Of a stretch of DNA of 64,000 nucleotides, positions 50,730 to 60,321 are shown in pieces. Below the pieces are notes generated by a model. That model was given only the letters and a program-made list of their open reading frames with translations, searched no databases and was not told the origin of the DNA. The stretch's first letter is position 1; each line of letters starts with the position of its first letter. The position numbers and the translations under genes are program-made. The stretch comes from Odontocerum albicorne (Eukaryota; Arthropoda; Insecta; Trichoptera; Odontoceridae), in contig OX463859.1 in NCBI GenBank assembly GCA_949825065.1, forward strand, positions 13,406,452 to 13,470,451, written 5' to 3'.

Positions 50730-50895
50730 ATTCGTAGCGTAGTATGTAAGACGTCTTTCTTACTACATGGGGGTTGCAGGTTCGGTTCCCTTTGGTGCCC
50801 AGATTAAAATGGATTTCAGTCTGTTTTTCAGTAAAGACTTTTTTAAAACAATTTTGGTTGGTTGGAAAACATTGCCATGATAATAAACACTACAG
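50730..50895 (+). mobile_element. SINE family A copy
   Basis: GGGGGTTGCAGGTTCGGTTC (B box), CCCAGATTAAAATGGATTTC, AGTCTGTTTTTCAGTAAAGA and TTTGGTTGGTTGGAAAACAT. The head is decayed. Confidence 0.7.
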
Positions 50896-50994
50896 TAAGA
50901 GTTATATAAAAAGGTGTATGGAAGCAAAATATGTGTGTCGATTACATTGTCGATTACACTGCCTTTTTACATTTTCTTCACCCAAAATATTATA

Positions 50995-51193
50995 TTGTAA
51001 TTTATTTTTAACAAACACTGTTTATTCCACTTTTTTGGGACGGTATAACTATAATAATAGAAGATGAGGTGAAAGCCTTGAAACCGGTAGGGTTATACCG
51101 TCACAAAAAAGTGGAATAAACAGTGTTTGTTAAAAATAAATTACAATGTCTTTAAACCTTCACAACGTTAATGCCTTAACTATAAACAACATA
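50995..51193. mobile_element. Hammerhead-bearing palindrome with central deletion, copy 5
   Basis: 12-bp duplication CAAAATATTATA (50983-50994, 51194-51205). The arms TTATTTTTAACAAACACTGT and the complement ACAGTGTTTGTTAAAAATAA are near perfect. The left arm lost its ribozyme: sequence jumps from GACGGTATAAC to AATAGAAG. The right end finishes GTTAATGCCTTAACTATAAA. The insertion target is an RTE-like LINE whose undisturbed sequence is seen at 51513 (CAAAATATTATACCCTTG). Confidence 0.85.
51061..51094 (+). ncRNA. Truncated hammerhead motif
   Basis: AGAAGATGAGGTGAAAGCCT then TGAAACCGGTAGGG keeps stem II, GAAAC and the cleavage side, but the CUGA and stem I strand are lost, so self-cleavage is not expected. 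Confidence 0.65.
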
Positions 51194-51199
51194 CAAAAT

Positions 51200-51720
51200 A
51201 TTATACACTTGATCCAACCATAATTCCTTTGGTATTTCTCTACCATTCCTTCCACTCACATTTGTACTGCCTTTTTTCAATCATTCGTTCCATGTACCCA
51301 AACCATCCCTGAGTGCCCTTCCTTATTTTACTCAACACTCAAGTTATCAGTCATCTCTAATCCCTTACATATATCATCACGCAACCTCCCTCTCCGGACA
51401 AGCAGAAAGGAGGTAGCGCCAGACTTTCTTATAGCGACACACGTATTTTTCCTCTTACACATCCGAACACCTTCTCATACATCTCCTACGATTTCATGAT
51501 TTTTTAATTTTCTTCATTCAAAATATTATACCCTTGATTCAACCATACTTCGTCTTACTCTACCACGCCTTCCACTCACATTTGCACTGCATAGTCAGTC
51601 TTTTTCATTCATTCGTTCCACGTGTCCAAACCACCTAGATAGCTCTTCTTCATCTTGCTCAACACATCAGCCTTCAGTATATAATCATCTCTAATCACTT
51701 CATTTCATATCCTGTCTATG
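51200..51720 (-). mobile_element. RTE-like LINE fragments, two tandem partial copies
   Basis: 51206-51500 and 51513-51720 both start with AAAATATTATAC.CTTGAT.CAACCATA and continue through TACCA..CCTTCCACTCACATTTG. The first also contains the terminal stretch (CCTCTCCGGACAAGCAGAAA, CGCCAGACTTTCTTATAGCG). Confidence 0.65.
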
Positions 51721-52385
51721 AAAAGATAATATACAATACTTATAAGATAATAATGTACTTGAAATAATGCATCCCTGATTGTATTTGCAGGAGACGATTC
51801 AATCAGGGTGTCTGTCCGGGCAGCAGGGGGCCTCACGATTTTCACACAATTAAGATATCGTTCGGGCCCCCAAATAAATAAATAAATAATAAATAAAATA
51901 AATATAAAAAGATCAGACGGCGCCCTGCCGAGCAGCGCGCCGCAGGAGAAGTAATGCCGAGTGCACATTATTGTATTCTCAAACATACATGTATTTTTAA
52001 ACATATGCAGAAATACAAAATTTAATGGCTGCTGCCACCACCTTCCTATCTTTTGTATTTTTTTTAATCTGTTAATCCATCCATTCGTATCTTTACTTAC
52101 CTTAATTTATTTGTGATGTTATTCAATCAATATTTAGCTTTACATTATACTTTTTGTCCTAGCCCACCAGTCAATTCCTTTCCATACACTTACATTTTTA
52201 AAATTTATTTGTTTTATTTTTTCCCTCTCAATAATTCCATTCTAGTCTACTCACTAAACGATACTGTATAAATTGTTATTTTATTTTTATAATGATACAT
52301 ACATTGGTAATGCGGATGTTTTGAACAGCGTGGCCGGAATATAATATTGTCCTCAACCTCGTTCCCCCTACTATCATATAAACCA
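51721..52385. other. Unassigned, with a CR1-tail scrap and a GC-rich patch
   Basis: 52022-52058 on plus (AATGGCTGCTGCCACCACCT) is the CR1-like 3' UTR block. 51790-51960 is GC-richer (CCGGGCAGCAGGGGGCCTCA, GCCCTGCCGAGCAGCGCGCC) and split by an AAATAAATAAATAA run; I cannot assign it. Confidence 0.4.
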
Positions 52386-52389
52386 ACTT

Positions 52390-52493
52390 ATTGTATTATA
52401 CATTCGTTGTATACAGTATAAACTAGTAAGTTGGGCGACCCCTGGGCTGGAACTGCTGGAAGACAGGCGTCTTACCAATTAGGTTATCTTGAA
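52390..52493 (-). mobile_element. SINE family A, core-deleted copy
   Basis: Tail (TTGTATTATACATTCGTTGT) joins directly to the head region (AGACAGGCGTCTTACCAATT) on the minus strand. Confidence 0.6.
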
Positions 52494-52593
52494 AGTATGT
52501 TATTAAAAAAAAATTATATTATACATCATATAAACTTGAAAACAAAATTAGTGCGAAAGATAAAGTTTTATTTAGAATTAACAAAATTATGAA

Positions 52594-52990
52594 GACCTCA
52601 GTGGCTCACTTGTTAAGATGCCTTTCTTCTGAACCGGGAGTCATGGGTTTGATTTTCGTTGAAACTCAGATGCTTTTAAAAAAAGATTCCAGTCTGGTCG
52701 TCACTTAAGACATTTTTAACATCTTTATTTATTATTATTATTTCACCTGGCGAGTTTATTGCCATTTGGCAATCTCTTCTAACCAACCAGAAAGATGTTT
52801 TAATGGGCCCTAAGTGAAAACCAAACTGGAATTCCATTTAAAAAATCTGGACTCCAACGGGGAGCGAACCCACAACCTCCGGATCGGTAGACATGCGTCT
52901 TACCACCAGGCCACGGAGGTCGTCTATGGTTGGTTGAAGGAGATTTCTACATCGTAATAAACCTGCCAAGTTGTTCTGTATATATTTAAA
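52594..52990 (+). mobile_element. SINE family A copy split by another SINE A
   Basis: 52594-52726 carries the head (GACCTCAGTGGCTCACTTGT) and core (AAAGATTCCAGTCTGGTCGT) up to AACATCTTT. The tail resumes at 52926 with GGTTGGTTGAAGGAGATTTC and continues to TTGTTCTGTATATA. Head and core are more diverged than in the inserted copy. Confidence 0.8.
52727..52921 (-). mobile_element. SINE family A, inserted antisense in an older SINE A
   Basis: Minus strand: GACCTCCGTGGCCTGGTGGT, GGTTGTGGGTTCGCTCCCCG, GGAATTCCAGTTTGGTTTTC, GGTTGGTTAGAAGAGATTGC, CTCGCCAGG and an (AAT)n tail. Close to the 44338 copy, so recent. Confidence 0.85.
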
Positions 52991-53343
52991 TTATAAAATA
53001 ATACAATAACATTATTTTCGCACTGTATTATTTAAATAATATGAACTCAGCTTTACTGTTCAGTACAGTTGAGATGGATACATAAAAAAACAAGAAACAA
53101 CCGAGCAGGCGAGAAAGCATTGGTATTGTGAGAATATTATTACTTACACGCTCTTCTCGCTTCTTATCCCAACTACATTATCGAGTCACTAGGTGGCATA
53201 AGGGTGAGCCATACTGGCATGAAAAAACATTGGTAATATAATATCTAAAACCAGGCCTGGTTATGCAATTAGGAAGCATCATACTTGTACGTGCAAGCGA
53301 GAAAACGTTAGGAGTTGTTTATTTATTTCGTCAACATAAACGA
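52991..53343. other. No recognisable feature
   Basis: No match or convincing open frame. Confidence 0.35.
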
Positions 53344-53556
53344 TGACCTCCGTGGCCAAGTTAGTAAGACGTTTGTTTCCCAACCGAGAGGTTGTGGATT
53401 CAATCTCCGTTGGGACACATATTTTTATGAAAGGAGGATTCCAGTCTGGTTCTCACTTAATGAATCTTAAACACCTTTCGGGCTGGCTGGAAGATATTGC
53501 CACATAGCAATAAGCCCGCCAGGTTACACTGTATACAAATGAAGTGTAATACAATA
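53344..53556 (+). mobile_element. SINE family A, full-length copy
   Basis: GACCTCCGTGGCCAAGTTAG, GAGGTTGTGGATTCAATCTC, GGATTCCAGTCTGGTTCTCA, GGCTGGAAGATATTGCCACA, CCCGCCAGGTTACACTGTAT and AAATGAAGTGTAATACAATA. Confidence 0.85.
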
Positions 53557-53749
53557 TAAAACAATAGGTATTTATATTATTATTTAAATTACAACAGTAT
53601 TAAAAAATATATTATTTGACTCATTACAAAGACAAAAATTCCTAAACTAAAGAAGAAACAATATAAAAAAATTACAATAAAGCCAAATAAATAGATAACA
53701 TACATTAGTACAATAAAACGATTCGAATAACACCAGGCTGTCTTAAGAC

Positions 53750-55082
53750 AGGCAGCCCGCACTTCACCACATGGAGCGTTACTTTTGACTTCTTCTTCTT
53801 CTTCTCAGTGTCATGTTAGGTCTCCCCAACGTTGAATATCACTTGAGAGTAGATATCTTTGTCCCCGGCAGTCCAAAAAAGATCTCCAACGCCCCTTATG
53901 CCAGTCCAATCACGTATATTGCGGAGCCAGGAGATTTGCCTCCTGCCAACACCTCTTCGGCCTTCTATTTTGCCTTGGATGATTAGGTGCAGTAATTTGT
54001 ACTTTGCTCCTCTAAGTATGATACATGACCCAAGTAGGACACCTTTCGGATTTTAATATTAGTCAGCAACTCTCTATCAACTTTGGCTCTTTGAAGAACC
54101 CTTGTGTTGCTGACCATATCCGTCCAGGGTATCCGTAGCATTCTCCGGTGCATCCACATTTCGAATGCTTCCAGTCGGTTCATACTAATTACTTTGAGGG
54201 TCCATGATTCCAATCCGTGCAATAACACTGACCAAACGTAGCATTTGACTAACTGTTGTCGAAGTTTCAAGTTTAGATTATCATCGCAGAATACGCTTCT
54301 CATTTTATTATAAGTCGCACAAGACCTATCAATTCTGCACTTGACTTCGGTTTCTGGGTCGAGGTCTTCCACTAGGATACTTCCGAGGTATTTAATTTTT
54401 TTCACTCTCTCTAATATATATCAGCACCGTTCAATGTAAAACGTGCTCCTGCGTGATCCTGCCGGCCAAACACCATGAATTTAGTTTTACTCACGTTCAT
54501 GTTCAGCCCCAGCCTCACACCGGCTTCATTAATTCTATCTATAAGCGTTTGAAGGTCGTCAATACTGTCTGCCAGAACAACTGTATCATCTGCGTACTTG
54601 ATGTTATTGACGCATACACCATTCACTTTGACCCCCAGATTCAAGTTATATAGCGCTTCCTTGAAAACTATATCAGAGTACAGATTGAATAACATAGGTG
54701 ACAAAATACAACCCTGTCGGACTCCACGTTGAATATGTATGCCTTTCGATTTGTTATTTTCCAATTTAATGACAGCTTCTTGGTTCGAGTATAGGTTTTT
54801 AATAATATTTATATCCTTATCATCTATATCCCGTTCCTGAAGCATCTTAACAAGATCTGCGTGTTTCACTCTATCGAATGCCTTCTTGTAATCGATGAAA
54901 AAGGCAAAAATATCTTTCCGTTTGTCTCGGCATTTCTGCAGTAAGGCGTTTATTGCTAATAACGCTTCTCGTGTTCCAAAGCTATTCCTGAAGCCAAATT
55001 GAGAAATATCCAGGTCACGCTCGCACTTCAGCCTTATTCTTGAATGTATAATCTTTAAGAATATTTTTGACTCATAAGGCAA
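53750..55082 (-). mobile_element. RTE-type LINE, 5'-truncated
   Basis: Minus strand: begins within the reverse transcriptase at 55082 and ends in a 3' UTR after 53816 with AGAAGAAGAAGAAG and about 60 bp more. It abuts repeat R1 copy 2 on its 5' side. Confidence 0.85.
53816..55082 (-). pseudogene. RTE-type reverse transcriptase with two frameshifts
   Basis: From 55082: IIHSRIRLKCERDLDISQFG, FRNSFGTREALLAINALLQK, then catalytic block A FAFFIDYKKAFDRVKHADLV, the RGVRQGCILSPMLFNLYSD block and NIKYADDTVVLADSIDD (catalytic DD). Next come GLNMNVSKTKFMVFGRQDHA, and after a frameshift near 54408 KIKYLGSILVEDLDPETEVK, LLHGLESWTLKVISMNR, HRRMLRIPWTDMVSNTRVLQ and KIRKVSYLGHV. A second frameshift near 54015 leads to IQGKIEGRRGVGRRQISWLR, NIRDWTGIRGVGDL and stop at 53816. 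The palm is intact, but the endonuclease is missing. Confidence 0.9.
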
Positions 55083-55084
55083 AT

Positions 55085-55540
55085 GTTATAGTTAAAATTT
55101 AATACCTTCACCTTCAGTAGCATGTCAAATAGACCCGATAGAAGACGTGTGGTTTCGTAATATTCTGAAATGTTAAAAATTAAATATCGCGCGGTTATCG
55201 AGTTTCTTTTAGAATAAGAGAAAGTTCCGAAAGAAATTAAATGGCGTTAACATCTAAACTTTTAGATGCCAACATCTATGTTTTTCTCTTCTCTTAAACG
55301 AAACTTGATAATCAATCGATATTCAATTTTTAACATTTCGAAATATAACGAAACAACACGTCTTATTTCAGCTCTAGTTGACATACGACTAAGGGTTGAT
55401 GTATCAAATTCTAACTCTAACATCACCTTACCTTGCAATGGGCGTGATGGACATGGTACGCATATCTATCCATACACGTTCTATTTTTTTCAGTCCGGGT
55501 TCTTTAAGACCTTAGTGATATTTTGAGTTTAACTTCGTTG
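55085..55540 (+). repeat. Dispersed repeat R1, copy 2 (uninterrupted)
   Basis: 55266-55535 aligns with 262-760: AACGAAACTTGATAATC, ATATAACGAAACAACACGTC, GTTGACATACGACTAAG, GTATCAAATTCTAAC, CCATACACGTTCT. It gives the empty site for the 380-604 insertion. 55085-55265 is possibly part of the same family. Confidence 0.6.
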
Positions 55541-55746
55541 AATTCAGTTAGGAGGAAACCTCATTTAAAAATAAATGGTTAGTATATTTTTTACGCATAA
55601 GATAATTTTCTTGTGCAATTCCTTCGATAATTTTAATAAAAACCCACAAAATTATCCTTTATTGGTGGATGTTTTTGTTTTGTGAATTTTTAACTGTATT
55701 TTAGAAGGAAATGGTGATTAAAAAGAATGTTATGTTAAAGATAATA

Positions 55747-56305
55747 TAAAGGGCCTATCGAATTGAGCGGTTTTTTTTTAATTTTTTTTATTCTTGAATA
55801 AAACACACAATTTGCTTTGATTTCAAAAAACATTTTATTGATTATTGGAGTATAATGTATGACATTTAAACACAAAAAACAATATCCGCCAAATGTTCAC
55901 CTTTTTGTAACTCCACAGATGTCCACTCTTTTGTCAAAATTTTCGATGGCATTTTGGTATAATTGCGGTTCTAACTCACCAATAACGCGAATCATTTCAT
56001 TTTTCAGCTCATGAATTGATTGGGGGTCATTTTTATAGACCTGGCTTTTCATGTAACCCCAGAGAAAATAGTCCAACGGTGTCAGATCCCATGATCTTGG
56101 TGGCCAATTAACATCACCGTTTCCGGAGATTACAATACATAAAATAACTCTCTATTTGAACGCGTTGTTGTATTGTACACAACTCTATTTTTACAAATGT
56201 CATACATTACATTTCTCAAATGTCACAAGACCCAGGCAAGTTCGCTACGCCATCTGTATTTTATCCAAGAATTAAAAAAAACCGCTCAATTTGAAAGACC
56301 CTTTA
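55747..56305 (-). mobile_element. Mariner/Tc1-type MITE, family M1, copy 3
   Basis: Ends TAAAGGGCCTATCGAATTGA and the complement of TAAAGGGTCTTTCAAATTGA, flanked by TA (55745-55746, 56306-56307). The minus strand keeps transposase C-terminal codons (DLTPLDYFLWGYMKSQVYKN near 56030-56090) and GGHLADIVF-like sequence, but no N-terminal domain beyond a scrap. Same deletion as copies 1 and 2, so the deleted form itself amplified. Confidence 0.85.
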
Positions 56306-56685
56306 TAACTAATTGGTAGGAAACTGTGTGGGATAGGCGTTCAAATAGTTTTTTACAGTTTCTTATTTTATATGGAGCTTTAACATATCTGATTTGGTAA
56401 TTTAGAAATATTGAAGAGTGTCATCGGGAGACAATATAGTCTTAGGCCCCAGTAATCGAAACAGGTTTAGAAACGCTTGAGAAGGGATCGAACTCTTTGG
56501 AAGTCTGGGGACGACACATGAAGAGGCAATAACACTCGCAGATGTAATCTACTCGTGTTAACATAGTTATTAGAAGAACTTTTTACCAAACTTAATTTGT
56601 TTTGGGTACCATTAGGAACCGGACCCTTAACTCCCGATCGGAAGTCAAATCTTACCAACTAGAATACTGGGGTTATCGTCAAATT
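56306..56685 (-). repeat. Repeat D and SINE A head, minus strand
   Basis: 56520-56560 matches repeat D (GAAGAGGCAATAACACTCGC). 56597-56680 is a SINE A-type head (GGTACCATTAGGAACCGGAC, GAAGTCAAATCTTACCAACT). Confidence 0.45.
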
Positions 56686-57298
56686 GATTCAAGTAATATT
56701 ATTAGAGAAAATTGATCGATTTTTAAAATGTATTAGTTCAAATGCCTTTACTCCACCAGTTCACAATGAATGCACATACAAACATACCACCGTCCCACGT
56801 CTCGAGAAATTCAATGTAACATTTCCAAATTGTCCGTCAATATCATATTTATTTCCTCCGCTCCTATCCCTGCCCGTGTGTGTATCCTTCCCTCCCTATT
56901 TGGTCAGACAAATGTCTTAGAATGCCGTTTTACCCTACTTAACAATAAATCACAACCAACAGCTATGATGTGCTGATAGTACCATATTGTGTTGTCTATT
57001 TAAATTTATGTTATTTAATTTTAAATTTTATGTTGTTATTGAAAACATTCTTAATCATGTTTTATGCTATTCGCTTTTTAAAAATATTCATTGCCGGATT
57101 TTATTCCACGAATATCATCTATAGATACTATTAAAGACGTCAATACTCATACACGTATGCGGGATGATCTTGTTGAATGAATTTTCTGATTTCGATATCT
57201 TTCGTATCTCGGTTGATAAATTGAGGATTGAGTTCTGTGATAAACTTTGTAGGTATAACCGAGCAAATTCATAGAGAAGTATGAGTATCACTGATGTT
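56686..57298. other. No gene recognised
   Basis: Opposed and overlapping short frames, no domain. 57150-57280 has average complexity and may be a LINE scrap I cannot place. Confidence 0.35.
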
Positions 57299-57470
57299 GA
57301 TTGTCCGGAATATCATATTGGTTGTCCGGTAAATTATATTGGTTATCCGGAATACTATACTAGTTGTCCGGAATATTATACTGGTTGTCCGGAATATTTT
57401 ACTGGTTGTTCGGAATATTATATTGGTTGTTCGGAATATTATATTGGTTGTCAGGAATTTTATATTGTTT
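57299..57470. repeat. 21-bp tandem repeat, eight copies
   Basis: Unit TGTCCGGAATATTATATTGG (20 of 21 bases shown) with variants. As 21 is a multiple of 3, plus frames stay open and read CPEYYTG repeats (57281-57472). I see no start context, signal or second exon, so coding is unlikely. Confidence 0.9.
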
Positions 57471-58184
57471 AATCGGAATGTTTTTTAGTTCCGGTCTATT
57501 GAAATACGAGCTGACAATCTTAAACAATGTTATGAGGTCAAAGACATTTCTTTTATCTGACAAGGTTGTTAGCCTCACCACTTTCAACAACTTATCATAG
57601 TACACTTCAGTTATTAGGATCTGCTGTTTCAAGTTCACAATTCATGAAAACCTCCACTACGTGTTTCAATTTTCTTTACATAAGTTGAACATGTATATCG
57701 AAGGTTTAGTGGGTATAAAATAATAAATCTTATCAACATGACATCATAGTATCAAGCTTATCTGTCAAATGTTCAAGAAAATATGACCTAAAAGTAAAAC
57801 AAGACTGAACGTGAAATTGTCAGTACTACAACTCGGAGTGTCGGCCCGGCTAAGGTGAATGCTTGCCGTTAGTAAAGATATTCTTGCTCTCTCCTGCGTT
57901 ATTACGAGTATTTTGGACCTCAATAAACGATGCAAAAATGCCCGCTCAAGTTGAACTTAAATGTTAAGTTTTTATCGCTTTAAACTTGTTTACTTTAATG
58001 TAACAACAGATCTTGAAGTGGAACTTTAGTTGAAAAAAAAGAAAGGCTGAGAGGAAGATGAAGTTAACAAGTGTAAGGTCGTGTGACATCAAAACCTTTA
58101 CATGGATTTTAGGGTGTGGTTTCAAACAGCAAATACATATGTTCAACCAAAGACAATGCGGTAATCATAAAAATTATAATAAAA
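57471..58184. other. No gene recognised
   Basis: AT-rich; one TACGAGTA octamer at 57903. Nothing assigned. Confidence 0.35.
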
Positions 58185-58250
58185 TTACAATTTTTATACC
58201 ACGCTATGAAAACAAACTCTCCTCAAGGGTGCTCTAAGTCTGAATTATAA
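58185..58250 (-). repeat. Repeat family C copy
   Basis: AAACTCTCCTCAAGGGTGCT then CTAAGTCTGAATTATAACCC, minus-strand form of the family C end. Confidence 0.5.
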
Positions 58251-58254
58251 CCCT

Positions 58255-58920
58255 ACTTCTTTTTCCATTTATTCGTTATACGTGCTCAAACCATATCAGA
58301 TGGCTCTTCTTCATTTTACTTAACACATAATCATTGAGTTCACATTAAAAAAAAACATATAAAACTAAAGTTGGTATCCTTATACCCCCGAATGCCTGTG
58401 TCATTCGAGGGGAGTAGCACAGCGCGGGGTTCAAATCAGCGATCTTCCGCATGGAAGTCACCGCGTATCACCGCATGTTACCGCGTGGTCATCACCTCAT
58501 TCATACATTTATCCCTAATAGCCCCATTCCTTATTCTGTCATACTCGTACATTACACCTTCATTTTTTCTTTTAAGTGCATGCATTTTTACATAATTTAT
58601 TTGGCTCCATTATTTTCTGTGTTCATGTTGCACATCCATACGTTATAGTAAATTTTGATAGTCCGGTTCGAGTATATACTCATATATTGACTTTGTTTCC
58701 TATCCTATACGTCTTAATTCTTCCATCATCTGAGAATATACGAGTACTAACCCAATAACGGAATTCCTCAACTTGCTCTAATCTTTCATTGTTCACATAC
58801 ATATCGCATTTAATTTTCCTTTCACAGTTTCCCATCACCATTACATTTTACAAAAACCATTATCTATATCTTTCTTTTATTTAAATTGCAACATTCTATA
58901 TAGTACTCGTACATTGTACA
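58255..58920 (-). mobile_element. RTE-like LINE fragment with a nested SINE B
   Basis: 58255-58350 (CGTGCTCAAACCATATCAGA, TTCTTCATTTTACTTAACAC, TTGAGTTCACATT) and 58495-58900 (TCATACATTTATCCCTAATA, CCTTATTCTGTCATAC, TGCATGCATTTTTACATAAT, ATTCTTCCATCATCTGAGAA) are consecutive LINE parts. TACTCGTA occurs at 58542 and 58904, and TACGAGTA at 58739. At 58542 other copies read TA only. Confidence 0.7.
58373..58492 (-). mobile_element. SINE family B scrap nested in RTE-like LINE
   Basis: TATCCTTATACCCCCGAATG, GTGTCATTCGAGGGGAGTAG, CACAGCGCGGGGTTCAAATC: the head-proximal part only. Confidence 0.65.
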
Positions 58921-59240
58921 AAATAAATAAACAAATATAAAGGCTGGCGTGGGCCAGTGCCCTAACAATGTTTCAACCCCTACCCGAAAGTTGAAAAGGC
59001 CAAGAGAAGTATATATAAATACCATATACGAGTAGAAAGAATGGTATATACTCGTACTTATTCCAGATTATAATCAATAGCGCCTACCTCTTAAAAGTTC
59101 GATTTTTACATTACTAGTTGAAAAACCCATCCAATGATGTGCGAAAACAATTGCTAAATACTGTTACACCTACTTACATTCTATCCCATCACGCCCCATT
59201 CCGGCAGTACCATGTCTGCTTGGCCGTTGTTGTATATTAC
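58921..59240. other. Unassigned leader of the 39-bp array
   Basis: Contains two divergent octamers (TACGAGTA at 59027, TACTCGTA at 59049) 15 bp apart, around AAAGAATGGTA, forming a short imperfect palindrome. No other match. Confidence 0.4.
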
Positions 59241-59552
59241 CAATTATCATATTATTTGCCTTACCCTGCCGGCGCCTTTCAATTATCATATTATTTGCCT
59301 TACCCTGCCGGCGCCTTTCAATTATCATATTATTTGCCTTACCCTGCCGGCGCCTTTCAATTATCATATTATTTGCCTTACCCTGCCAGCGCCTTTCAAT
59401 TATCATATTATTTGCCTTACCCTGCCGGCGCCTTTCAATTATCATATTATTTGCCTTACCCTGCCGGCGCCTTTCAATTATCATATTATTTGCCTTACCC
59501 TGCCGGCGCCTTTCAATTATCATATTATTTGCCTTACCCTGCCGGCGCCTTT
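59241..59552. repeat. 39-bp minisatellite, exactly eight copies
   Basis: Unit CAATTATCATATTATTTGCC then TTACCCTGCCGGCGCCTTT. The eight units are identical except CCAGCGCC in the fourth. The GC-rich GCCGGCGC core is unusual for this AT-rich window. With a 13-codon period, open frames persist on both strands (NYHIICLTLPAPF; IIERRRQGKANNM); these follow from the period and absence of stops in one unit. Length homogeneity suggests recent amplification. Confidence 0.95.
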
Positions 59553-60052
59553 CAATTTGGTTTTATAAATCTTTGTTGAAATTCGTGATCTTCGATACTT
59601 ATTAAGAGATTGTCTTTGTTCTGCGTTCAGAGTTTGTCACTGTGGCCGTTGTTGTTCTATTTTTCTTCGCTTTACACCAGCAACACGTTCTTCTTCTGTC
59701 AATCCGGGTCATCCATTATCAAACGGTTTTTTATGCATGATGTTTAAAATCGAATAACAGTCGATGGCTTTTCATTTGTTTTGTAAAAAAGCACAAAACA
59801 AATGTTTGGTTTAGTAAATAACCTTCCGAGTGCTGACTCGTTTTATTATGACGAATAAAAAATGAATAATAAATGTTCAATTTGTTTTATTAATAAATTA
59901 TAAACGTGACAACACAAAGGGAAACAAACGTCTTTTTTAAGATTCTAGAAATAGTTAAGATATAATTGTATCTATTTATTGTATATATAAATTAGATACA
60001 ACAAATATATACAATCATAATGCATACAATATTATATGCAAATATTAAGATA
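59553..60052. other. Unassigned, with a family II tail-element scrap
   Basis: 59875-59960 (TTTATTAATAAATTATAAAC, GGGAAACAAACGTCTTTTTT) matches the 3' part of the element at 43004-43210, without its hammerhead-like unit. Confidence 0.45.
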
Positions 60053-60154
60053 CCATGTTGTTTATAGTTAAGGCATTAACGTTGTAGAGGTTTAAAGACA
60101 TTGTAATTTATTTTTATCCAACACTGTTTATTCCACTTTTTTGTAACGGTATAA

Positions 60155-60191
60155 CCCTACCGGTTTCAAGGCTTTCATCTCATCTTCAGGG
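60155..60191 (-). ncRNA. Type I hammerhead ribozyme motif
   Basis: Minus strand: CCC, CTGAAGA, stem II GAGAT/GCCTT (one mismatch) with GAAA loop, GAAAC, CGGTA, GGG. Confidence 0.75.
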
Positions 60192-60217
60192 GAGCACAAA
60201 CAAGTCTTGTTTGTGCT

Positions 60218-60254
60218 CCCCTGAAGATGAGGTGAAAGCCTTGAAACCGGTAGG
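60218..60254 (+). ncRNA. Type I hammerhead ribozyme motif
   Basis: Plus strand: CCC, CTGAAGA, stem II GAGGT/GCCTT with GAAA loop, GAAAC, CGGTA, GGG. All core bases intact; identical to 40356-40392. Confidence 0.8.
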
Positions 60255-60321
60255 GTTATACCGTTACAAAAAAGTGGAATAAAAAGTGTTTGATAAAAAT
60301 AAATTACAAAATATTAAGATA

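Larger units (their letters stand above)
60053..60308. mobile_element. Hammerhead-bearing palindrome, complete inverted dimer (copy 6)
   Basis: 13-bp duplication AAATATTAAGATA (60040-60052, 60309-60321). Two units are fused head to head at ACAAGTCTTGT (60200-60210): the left unit runs out to GGCATTAACGTTGTAGAGG near 60073, and the right unit ends at TAAAAATAAATTACAA (60308). Arms are about 105 bp, nearly perfect; the left unit is longer. Both ribozyme cores are intact. Confidence 0.9.

Noticed and set aside
59118..59579. Long plus and minus open frames with 13-residue repeats
   Set aside because: Produced by a 39-bp tandem repeat whose unit lacks stops in several frames; no gene context.
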